A program made the translations under genes and the position numbers. DNA of 64,000 nt from Sorangium cellulosum (GTDB taxonomy: Bacteria > Myxococcota_A > Polyangia > Polyangiales > Polyangiaceae): the NCBI RefSeq assembly GCF_002950945.1, contig NZ_CP012673.1, forward strand, positions 3,162,001 through 3,226,000. The letters run 5' to 3'. Positions 8,116 through 15,464 of the stretch are shown here, one piece after another. Below the pieces are notes generated by a model. The model had not been told where the DNA came from, did no database searches, and saw nothing but the letters and a program-made list of their open reading frames with translations. Position 1 is the first letter of the stretch; every line of letters begins with the position of its first letter.

Positions 8116-10191
8116 ATGAAGCGATCCCTTCCTTTCAGCACGGCCGCGCTGCTCCCGTCGCTCGCCACGGTCGCGCTCTCGCCGTGGGCGGCCGCCGACG
8201 AGCGTGGGCCCGGGCGCCCGCACGTCTGGGCTGCCGACGACGGCACGCGCGTCCGCAGGGAGGACGCCGGACTGCCGCTCTCGCGCGGCGAAGGAAACCC
8301 GCTCTGGCGGCCCGGGGAGCCGATCCGGCTCGGCGCGCTGCGCGCCGAGGTCGTGGCGTTCCAGGTGATCGTCGAGGCGGGCGCGGAGCCGGTGCGCGGC
8401 GTCGAGGTCGAGCTCTCGGGGCTCGGCCTCGCGGGCGGCGCGGGCGCGCCGGCGGCGGCGGCGGCGGGGGCGCCACAGCAGCAGGCCGAGGTGCCGGGCG
8501 CGGCGGGCGCGGCGGGATTCTCGATCGATCGCTTCGTCGAGCACTACGTCGAGATCAAGCAGCGGTCCCGGAACGACCGCAGAGCAGGGGAGTCGCTCGG
8601 CTGGAGCGCGGCGGCGAGGCCGCCCGACGACAGGCACCTCGGCTTCCTTCCGGACGCGCTCATCCCGGTCGACCTCGCGCCCCCCTGGGCGCCGTATCCG
8701 CTCGAGGTGGGCGCCCGCGAGACCCGCGCCGTCTGGATCGACGTCCACGTCCCGGAGCGCGCCGTCCCGGGCCTCCACGAGGGCAAGGTGGTGGTCAGCT
8801 CGGCCTCCCACGGCGAGCTCGCGTCGCTCGAGCTCCGGATCGAGGTCGCCTCGGCGACACTGCCGTACAGCCCGGTCGACTTCATCGCGTTCTACGAGGC
8901 CGACGAGATCGCGAAGCGGGTCGGCGACGGGCCCGCCGTCGAGCAGCAGCTCTGGCAGCTGCTCCACGCGCACCACGTGGACGGCTTCGCGTCGGTCCGG
9001 ACCCCCGCCGAGGTGGACCGGCTGCGCGCCGCCCTCGACGGCTCGCTCTTCACGCCGGAGCGCGGCTACCGCGGTCCGGGCGCCGGCGTCGGCCCCGCGG
9101 CGGCGGCGCTCGGCGCGTACGGCGGCTTCGGCGATCCCAAGGAAGAGACCCTCCCCCGCGTCGAGGCCGTCGCCGAGCTCCTCCCGCCCTCCGTGAACGA
9201 CGTGATGTTGTATGCGGTCGACGAGCAGTGCGAGAGCCCCCGCGGCCCCGGCTGGCGCCGCCTCGTCCGCGGATCGCGCCTGTCGTCGCGCATCCTCGTG
9301 GGGCACTCGTGCGGCGAGATCCACCCCGCGAAGCAGGACGTGGATCTCGTGCTCACGCCGGCCAACCACTTCGACTCGGAGTGGGCGCGGGCCGCGCGCG
9401 AGGCGGGCAAGCGGCTCTGGGTCTACAACGGCGCGCTGCCGCGGACGGGCACCTTCATGATCGACGCGCCGCTCACCGGCCTCATGGCCAACGGCTGGAT
9501 CGCCGCCTCGCACGAGGTGGACCGCTGGTTCCTGTGGGAGACGACGTTCTGGCACGACGGCAACCGCGGCGGCAAAGGGCCGGTCGATCCGTTCACCGTG
9601 GCCGAAAATTTCCACAACAACGACGGTGACGCCTGCCTCGGGGACGGCATGTTGCTCTACCCCGGGACGCAGCGGGGGGCGTTCGCCGCGCGCTCGGCCG
9701 GCTTCCCCGGCGTGTTCCCGTCGATGCGCCTGAAGAGCCTGCGCCGCGGGATCCAGGACGCCGGCTACATCGCGCTGGCGAGGGCGGCGTCGCCCGCGGC
9801 GGCGGACGCGATCGTGAAGCAGGTGGTCCCGGCCGCGCTCGACGAGGCGCTCGACACCGCGCCCGCCGCGTGGAGCAGCGAGGGCGCCTCGTTCCTCGAG
9901 GGGCGGGCGGCGCTGCGCGCGATGATCCCGGCGGGCGCCTCGCTCGACGTGGCCGGCGTCCGCCGCGTGCTGGGCGAGGCTGCGGCCGCGCGGCGCGCGC
10001 TCGTCCCGCGGGCGCAGGGCTCGGGCCGGCGAGGCGAGGACGGCGCGGCGCCGGGCCTGCCGGGCGCGCTCGGGCGGTGGGGCGCCACGGGGCTGCTGCT
10101 CGCCGTCGCCGCGCTGGGGGCCGTGGCGCTCGCGCTGGCGATCGCGCTCCACCGCCGGGGGTGGCCGCGGCGCGGGGCCGAGGGGCGCTGA
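8116..10191 (+). CDS. GH123/DUF4091-like protein with C-terminal membrane anchor
   Basis: A 691-residue exported protein with a signal peptide (TAALLPSLATVALSPWAAA). An N-terminal beta-sandwich region contains LRAEVVAFQVIVEAG and the metal- or sugar-binding type stretch EVGARETRAVWIDVHVPERAVPG. The second half is the GH123-like barrel: Asp369-Glu370 in YAVDEQ is in the position of the Asp-Glu pair used by GH123 beta-N-acetylgalactosaminidases. The DUF4091 tail (GMLLYPG, then FPSMRLKSLRRGIQDAGYIAL) follows. A single transmembrane helix with a basic tail ends the protein. Family enzymes remove N-acetylgalactosamine from glycolipids, but substrate here is inferred. An ATG at 8116 is preferred over the GTG at 8086, since it starts directly at the signal peptide. 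Confidence 0.75.
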   Translation: MKRSLPFSTAALLPSLATVALSPWAAADERGPGRPHVWAADDGTRVRREDAGLPLSRGEGNPLWRPGEPIRLGALRAEVVAFQVIVEAGAEPVRGVEVELSGLGLAGGAGAPAAAAAGAPQQQAEVPGAAGAAGFSIDRFVEHYVEIKQRSRNDRRAGESLGWSAAARPPDDRHLGFLPDALIPVDLAPPWAPYPLEVGARETRAVWIDVHVPERAVPGLHEGKVVVSSASHGELASLELRIEVASATLPYSPVDFIAFYEADEIAKRVGDGPAVEQQLWQLLHAHHVDGFASVRTPAEVDRLRAALDGSLFTPERGYRGPGAGVGPAAAALGAYGGFGDPKEETLPRVEAVAELLPPSVNDVMLYAVDEQCESPRGPGWRRLVRGSRLSSRILVGHSCGEIHPAKQDVDLVLTPANHFDSEWARAAREAGKRLWVYNGALPRTGTFMIDAPLTGLMANGWIAASHEVDRWFLWETTFWHDGNRGGKGPVDPFTVAENFHNNDGDACLGDGMLLYPGTQRGAFAARSAGFPGVFPSMRLKSLRRGIQDAGYIALARAASPAAADAIVKQVVPAALDEALDTAPAAWSSEGASFLEGRAALRAMIPAGASLDVAGVRRVLGEAAAARRALVPRAQGSGRRGEDGAAPGLPGALGRWGATGLLLAVAALGAVALALAIALHRRGWPRRGAEGR

Positions 10192-10218
10192 CCTGAGGCC
10201 GCCCGCCCCGCCGCGCCT

Positions 10219-10226
10219 GCTACGCT
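10219..10226 (+). promoter_or_regulatory. Possible -10 element close to the ABC transporter start
   Basis: TGCTACGCT, 10 bp before the ATG, resembles an extended -10 (TGnTAnnnT). If real, the transcript would be nearly leaderless. No clear -35 is visible; weak evidence. Confidence 0.25.
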
Positions 10227-10236
10227 CGCGCCCTCC

Positions 10237-12024
10237 ATGCAGAGCTCATCAGGCAAGGGGCCGCGCCCCAGCCCAACGCACCTCCGGCGGCTCCTCCGCC
10301 TCGCCCGCCCCGAGCTCGGCAAGCTCGCCCTCGGCACGTTGTTCCTGGCCATCGGCAGCGGGATCGGCCTCCTGCTCCCCCAGGTGATCCGGAAGCTCAT
10401 CGACGACGCGCTCGGGCCCGGCAGGGGCGTCGAGGCCGTCGACCAGGCGGCCCTCTGGATGGCGGGCCTCATCGTGGTCCAGGCCGCCGCCGTCGGGCTG
10501 CGGTACGTCCTCTTCTCGACCGCCGGCGAGCGCGTCGTCACCCGGCTGCGGGCGGACCTCTTCCGGCACCTCCTCCGGCAGGAGATCGCGTTCTTCGACG
10601 TCCACCGGACCGGCGAACTGACGAACCGCCTCGCGTCGGACACGACCGTCCTCCAGAGCTCGGTGAGCGTCAACGTCTCGATGGCGCTGCGGTACGCCGC
10701 GTCCGTGATCGGCGGCGTCGCGTTCCTCTTCTACACGTCCCCGCGGCTCACCCTGCTGATGCTCGCGGTGATACCCCCCGTCGCGCTCGGCTCGGTCTCG
10801 TACGGCCGCAAGGTCCGCAAGTTGTCCCGCGACGTCCAGGACGCGCTCGCCCGCGCCAGCGAGGTCGCCGAGGAGGCGCTCGCGGGCATCCGCACGGTGC
10901 GGGCGTTCGCCGCCGAGCCGCACGAGGCGGAGCGTTACGCGGGCCGGGTCTCCGCGTCGTTCGCGCTCGCCCGGAAGCGCATCTTCGCCTCGGCGAGGTT
11001 CATGGCCCTGGTGACGTTCGCCGGGTACAGCGCCGCGGCGCTCGTGCTCTGGTACGGCGCCCACCTCGTCGTCGCCGATCGCATGACGCTCGGCGAGCTC
11101 ACCTCGTTCCTCGTCTACACCCTCGTCGTCGCCTTCGCGCTCGGCGGCCTGAGCGACCTCTGGGCCGACTTCATGCGGGCGACCGGCGCCGCCGAGCGCA
11201 TCTTCGATCTCCTCGATCGCGCGCCGGCCATGGCCGACGCCGGCGGCGCCGAGCCCTCCTCCGTGAGCGGGCGCCTCACGCTCGAGGACGTGCGGTTCAG
11301 CTACCCGACCCGCAAGGACGTTCCGGTGCTCAAGGGCATCGATCTCTCCGTCAGGGCCGGCGAGGTCATCGCGCTCGTCGGGTCGTCCGGAGCGGGCAAA
11401 TCCACGATCGCGTCGCTGCTCCTGCGGCTCTACGATCCCGACGCGGGGCGCATCCTGCTCGACGGGCGCGACCTCCGCGAGCTGTCGCCGAGCTGGCTCC
11501 GCCGGCAGATCGGCATCGTCGCCCAGGAGCCGCTCCTCTTCGCGACGAGCATCGCGGACAACATCGGGTACGGGCGCGAGGGCGCGACCCGCGAGCAGAT
11601 CGAGGCCGCCGCGCGCGCGGCGAACGCGCACGACTTCATCTCGAGGTTCCCGGAGGGCTACGCGACGCTGGTGGGCGAGCGCGGGGTGCAGCTGTCCGGC
11701 GGGCAGAAGCAGCGGGTGGCGATCGCCCGCGCGGTGCTCAAGGACCCTCGCCTGCTCGTGCTCGACGAGGCGACGAGCGCGCTCGACGCCGAGAGCGAGC
11801 ACCTCGTGAAGGGGGCGCTCGACGCGCTGATGAAGGGACGCACGACGTTGATCATCGCCCACCGGCTCTCGACGGTGATGGGCGCCGACCGCGTGCTCGT
11901 GATGGATGGCGGGACGATCGTGCAGAGCGGGGCGCACGCGGCGCTCCTCGCCGAGGACGGCCTCTACCGCCGCCTGGTCGAACGGCAGTTCGTCAGCTCG
12001 GAGCGCATGGCGGCGCCGAGGTGA
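10237..12024 (+). CDS. ABC exporter, half-transporter with fused membrane and ATPase domains (MsbA/ABCB type)
   Basis: A 595-residue half-transporter that would work as a homodimer. Residues about 30-310 form the six-helix membrane domain (exporter fold) with the typical coupling sequence FDVHRTGELTNRLASDTTVLQ. The nucleotide-binding domain has Walker A GSSGAGKST (382-390), Q-loop VAQEPLLF, signature LSGGQKQR, Walker B LLVLDEATSALD and H-loop IAHRLST. The family flips lipids or exports hydrophobic compounds and peptides; the cargo is not evident. The 3' end overlaps the convergent PAAR-S41 gene by 32 bp. Confidence 0.92.
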   Translation: MQSSSGKGPRPSPTHLRRLLRLARPELGKLALGTLFLAIGSGIGLLLPQVIRKLIDDALGPGRGVEAVDQAALWMAGLIVVQAAAVGLRYVLFSTAGERVVTRLRADLFRHLLRQEIAFFDVHRTGELTNRLASDTTVLQSSVSVNVSMALRYAASVIGGVAFLFYTSPRLTLLMLAVIPPVALGSVSYGRKVRKLSRDVQDALARASEVAEEALAGIRTVRAFAAEPHEAERYAGRVSASFALARKRIFASARFMALVTFAGYSAAALVLWYGAHLVVADRMTLGELTSFLVYTLVVAFALGGLSDLWADFMRATGAAERIFDLLDRAPAMADAGGAEPSSVSGRLTLEDVRFSYPTRKDVPVLKGIDLSVRAGEVIALVGSSGAGKSTIASLLLRLYDPDAGRILLDGRDLRELSPSWLRRQIGIVAQEPLLFATSIADNIGYGREGATREQIEAAARAANAHDFISRFPEGYATLVGERGVQLSGGQKQRVAIARAVLKDPRLLVLDEATSALDAESEHLVKGALDALMKGRTTLIIAHRLSTVMGADRVLVMDGGTIVQSGAHAALLAEDGLYRRLVERQFVSSERMAAPR

Positions 12025-13021
12025 CGAGCTCGACGTCCGGCTTCACGCCGACCGCGTGGATCGCCTCGCCGCCGGGCAGCGTCATCAGCGCCGCCGGCGC
12101 GAGCACCGGCTCCGCCGTGGTCGGCTCCGGCACGACCTTCAGCGCCGTCCCCTTGCCGTACGTGCGCTCGCCGGCGATCACGGCGCGCCCGTGCCATTGC
12201 AGGCACCCGGCGAAGAGCTCCGCCGCCGAGGCCGTGCCGCGATCCACCAGGATCCGCAGCGGCATGCGCCAGGGGTTCTGGTGCCGCGCGCGGTACACGA
12301 TCTCGTCCCCGTCCGCGTCGACCGCCCGGGCGAGCACGCTGCCGGGCTCCAGGAAGTCGCCCGCGAGCTCGAGGAACGCCGTGAGCTCACCGCCGGGATT
12401 GCCCCGCACGTCCACCACGAGCGCCTCCAGCCCCTCTTCCTTGAACGCGTTCACCGCCGTGTGGACCCGCGCCGGCACGTCCAGGGAGAACGTGCTGATG
12501 CGCAGGTAGCCGACCCCGGGGGCGAGCCACCCGGTCTCGACCGGCGACGTGCTCCCGCAGGCGTGGAGCGCCTCGATCATCGCGTCGACGTCGGCCGCCA
12601 TCACCCCGCCGTCGGGCCGGGCCTCGCCGGTGCTCCCCCCGTTGTAGGTGACGAAGACGTTGGTGACGCTCGGCAGCACCTGCACGCCGATCATGCAATT
12701 GAAGGCGTTGCCCGTCCTCGGGCAGATGAACGTCGTCACGGGGAAGAAATTCACGAGCACACGAGGGTTGCCGACGGTGTGCCGCGCCGGCCCCATGAAC
12801 GTGTAGTGTAGCGAGCCCATCTGGTCGCCCATCGTGATCGGGGACGTCGACACGATGGTCAGGACAGGGAGCCCCGAGACGACCACCGTGGCCGAGAACG
12901 GGAAGAACATCCCGTTCGGCGAGAAGTTGGGGAAGGGGAACGGCCCCCCGGGCACCAGCGACAGGCACACGTCCGGAAAGCCGGCGTTGAGTCCGGCGCC
13001 CTTGTTGTTCACGGGGAGCAT
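11993..13021 (-). CDS. PAAR-like (DUF4150) domain fused to S41 serine protease; candidate T6SS effector
   Basis: A 342-residue protein, last gene of the minus-strand T6SS cassette (12 bp after the DUF3540 gene; AGGAGG upstream). Residues 1-130 are a PAAR-like DUF4150 domain: PVNNKGAGLNAGFPDVCLSL, PFPNFSPN, then SPITMGDQMG and the cysteine-containing CPRTGNAFNC. PAAR proteins cap the VgrG spike and carry effectors. Residues about 165-330 are an S41 (tail-specific/CtpA-like) protease core: DVRGNPGG, then DRGTASAAELFAG with the expected nucleophile Ser265, and GERTYGKG with Lys290 as general base. No PDZ domain and no signal peptide are present, fitting delivery by a T6SS instead of Sec export. 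No dedicated immunity gene is evident. The assignment as an effector is inference from domain fusion and context. Confidence 0.82.
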   Translation of the reverse strand: MLPVNNKGAGLNAGFPDVCLSLVPGGPFPFPNFSPNGMFFPFSATVVVSGLPVLTIVSTSPITMGDQMGSLHYTFMGPARHTVGNPRVLVNFFPVTTFICPRTGNAFNCMIGVQVLPSVTNVFVTYNGGSTGEARPDGGVMAADVDAMIEALHACGSTSPVETGWLAPGVGYLRISTFSLDVPARVHTAVNAFKEEGLEALVVDVRGNPGGELTAFLELAGDFLEPGSVLARAVDADGDEIVYRARHQNPWRMPLRILVDRGTASAAELFAGCLQWHGRAVIAGERTYGKGTALKVVPEPTTAEPVLAPAALMTLPGGEAIHAVGVKPDVELVTSAPPCAPS

Positions 13022-13033
13022 CTCGGCGGCCTC

Positions 13034-13714
13034 CTATCCCAGCAGGATCTGCTTGCCGTTCACCGTGACCGTCTCCTCGGTCAGGATCGTGGCGTTCTTC
13101 GCCTTGGTGAACGCCGTCTTCTCGACGATCGTGTGCGACTCGCCCGCCTGCACGCTGAGGAGCGCGCTCACCCGCTGGTACATCGAGGTGAACTTCTGGA
13201 CCACGGCGTCCGCCACCATCCGGATCTTGCCCGCCTGGACCTCGAGCTCCGGCCCCCGGATCTCGACGCCCTTGTCCCCGGAGAGCGACAGCGCGCCGTC
13301 CCTCGCGTGGACCGCCACGTCCCCTGGCAGCGACAGGACCGTCCGCCCCGTCCCGTGGAGCACCCCGATCGCGTAGTAATTCTCGTCCCGCCCGATGACG
13401 AGCAGCGTGTCGCCCACGGCGGGCTCGTAGGGCAGCGCGAGCGCCATCTCGACGCGGACCGGCTGGCCGCCCGGCAGCTCCACGGCGATCTTACCCTCCT
13501 CCGCCGCGGTGACCCGGCCGGGGCCCAGGTAGTCCCTCGGCGGCGCCGGCGCCCTGCCCGGGGCCGCGTCGTCCGCCCCCGGAGCGCCGGACCTCGCCAG
13601 GCCGATCCTGAGCACGTCCGCGGCGCGGGCCCGCCGGTCGGGCTCCTCGCCCCGCGGCGGATCGTTCCGCACGGCCGCCGCGCGATCACTCTCCTTCATG
13701 GCTCCCATCGACAT
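13034..13714 (-). CDS. DUF3540 domain T6SS-associated protein
   Basis: A 226-residue protein with the DUF3540 layout: an OB-like segment (GPGRVTAAEEGKIAVELPGGQPVRVEMALALPY... VGDTLLVIG), then repetitive beta-rich sequence (LSLPGDVAVHARDGALSLSGDKGVEIRG) and the ending VTVNGKQILLG. DUF3540 genes regularly sit between DUF2169/pentapeptide and PAAR-like genes in T6SS effector modules, where they probably help load or shape the spike cargo. Start uncertain: ATGs at 13714 and 13708 share the AAGGAG Shine-Dalgarno; the latter has the better spacing. It is 13 bp downstream of the pentapeptide gene and 12 bp upstream of the PAAR-S41 gene. Confidence 0.82.
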   Translation of the reverse strand: MSMGAMKESDRAAAVRNDPPRGEEPDRRARAADVLRIGLARSGAPGADDAAPGRAPAPPRDYLGPGRVTAAEEGKIAVELPGGQPVRVEMALALPYEPAVGDTLLVIGRDENYYAIGVLHGTGRTVLSLPGDVAVHARDGALSLSGDKGVEIRGPELEVQAGKIRMVADAVVQKFTSMYQRVSALLSVQAGESHTIVEKTAFTKAKNATILTEETVTVNGKQILLG

Positions 13715-13727
13715 GGCTCCTTCTCTG

Positions 13728-15464
13728 CTACGAGCGCCGCGCAGGCGGCGTCCAGGCCTCGGCCTCCAGGCGATCGACGTCCGTGCGCCTCACCGTGGTG
13801 AGGTTCGCGTCCAGATAGCGGGTCTTCTCCTCGCGCACGTGGTGCAGGTTGGCGAGGTGCAGGTCCGCGCCGCTGAAGTCGGCGCCGGAGATGTCCGCGT
13901 GCGAGAGATCGGCGTAATGCAGCTTCACGCCCACGAACAGCGCCTCGGTCGCGCGCGCCTCCCTCAGGAAGGACTCCCTGAGGTCCGCCCCGGCGAGGTT
14001 GGCCGCCGAGAGATCGGCCCTCATGAAGATCGCGTTGCGCAGCATGGCCTGCTTCAGCGCGGCGCCGGCGAGCACGCTCTCGCCGAAGAACGCGGCCTTC
14101 GCCATCGCGCCCGACAGCGAGGCGTGCCGCAGGTTCGCCGCCTTGAAGTTCGAGTTGGTCAGGATGGCGCCGTCGAGGCGCGCGCGCTCGAGGTTGCACT
14201 GGCTGAAGTCGCAGTTCGACAGGTTGCACCCCGTGAGATCCATCCCCGCGAGGTTCCCGAACGCGAAGAAGCACCGCGTGAAGGTCAATCCCGCGATCGC
14301 CGTGCGGGTCAGATCCACCCCCGAGAAGTCCACGCAATCGAAGATCGCCTTCTCGAAATTCACGCCCTCCACGACGGCGAACCGCATCGTGAGCTGCGTC
14401 AGCAGCGCGCGGGTCAGGTTCGCGCCGGTCAGGTTGGTCTGCTCCAGCGCGCAGCGCACGAGCCTCGCCCCCGAGAGGTTCGCGCCGGAGAGATCGGCCT
14501 CGGAGAAGACCATCATCTCGAGGTCTTGCCCCGACAGATCCACGCCGGGCAAACGCGCCTGGTACAGCATGCACGACCTCAGCGTCGCGCCGCGGAAGTC
14601 CGCGCCCGTGAGGTCGCACCTGGCGAGCATCGTCTGGTCGAGCGTCGCGCCGCGGAAGCTCGCGCCCCGGAGGTTCGTGCCCTGGAGCGACGACTGCGTG
14701 AGATCGGCGTTCTCGAAGCTCACCCCGGCGAAGTCCATCTCTTCGAGCGCGGAGCCCGCGAGGTTCGTCCCGGTGAGATCCGTCCGGCCGAGGCGCGCGT
14801 CGTCGAACACCGTCCTGGTGAGCTTCTTCGGCAGCGTCGCGTCGCGCAGGTCGGCCTTGACGAGCACCACCGTGTCGAGCTCGGCGCCGGTGAGGTCGGC
14901 GCGCCGGAGGTCCGCCTCCGCGAGCACCGTGCTCTCGATCCGCGCCCCGGTCAGCGTGGCGCCCGACAGGTTCGCCTTCGTGAACGAGGCGTGCGAGAGG
15001 GCCGCGCCGTCGAGCCGCGCGCCCGACAGATCCGCGCGATCCAGCCGCGTGTTCGACAGCGTCGCGTTCGCCAGGTCCGCCCCTGCGAGCTTCGCCTCGG
15101 ACAGGTTGGCCCCGGCGAGCCGCGCGCCGGAGAGGTTCGCGCCGTTCAGCCGGCCCCGGACCATGCTGGTCCCCGTCAGGTTCGCGCCGGCGAGCTTCGC
15201 GCCCGAGAGATCACACTCGACGAGCGAGGCCCCCTCGAGATCGGCGCCCGTGAGGTCGGCGTCGCCGAGCGAGCACCACGCGATCTCGGCGCCCCGCAGG
15301 TCGGCCCCCGAGAGATCCGCGCGCCCGAGCTGCACCCGGCCGAGCTTCGCGCCGCGCAGGTTGGCCTTGCGCAGATCGCCGCCGCGCAGGTCCAGCTCGC
15401 CGAGCGTCACCCCCTCGAGGGATTGCCCGGCGCGAACCCGCTCCTTCACCTCATCCGGCGTCAT
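13728..15464 (-). CDS. Pentapeptide-repeat protein of the T6SS cassette
   Basis: A 578-residue protein made almost entirely of pentapeptide repeats, A(D/N)LXX, from about residue 22 to 565 (for example ANLRGAKLGRVQLGRADLSGADLRGAEI). This should fold as a long right-handed quadrilateral beta-helix, cytoplasmic because no signal is present. The ATG overlaps the stop of the DUF2169 gene by 4 bp (ATGA), so the two are translationally coupled. In T6SS modules such proteins accompany DUF2169 and DUF3540 partners; the helix may be a scaffold or adaptor for the PAAR effector. It is far longer than Qnr-type gyrase-protecting proteins (about 220 residues). Confidence 0.85.
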   Translation of the reverse strand: MTPDEVKERVRAGQSLEGVTLGELDLRGGDLRKANLRGAKLGRVQLGRADLSGADLRGAEIAWCSLGDADLTGADLEGASLVECDLSGAKLAGANLTGTSMVRGRLNGANLSGARLAGANLSEAKLAGADLANATLSNTRLDRADLSGARLDGAALSHASFTKANLSGATLTGARIESTVLAEADLRRADLTGAELDTVVLVKADLRDATLPKKLTRTVFDDARLGRTDLTGTNLAGSALEEMDFAGVSFENADLTQSSLQGTNLRGASFRGATLDQTMLARCDLTGADFRGATLRSCMLYQARLPGVDLSGQDLEMMVFSEADLSGANLSGARLVRCALEQTNLTGANLTRALLTQLTMRFAVVEGVNFEKAIFDCVDFSGVDLTRTAIAGLTFTRCFFAFGNLAGMDLTGCNLSNCDFSQCNLERARLDGAILTNSNFKAANLRHASLSGAMAKAAFFGESVLAGAALKQAMLRNAIFMRADLSAANLAGADLRESFLREARATEALFVGVKLHYADLSHADISGADFSGADLHLANLHHVREEKTRYLDANLTTVRRTDVDRLEAEAWTPPARRS

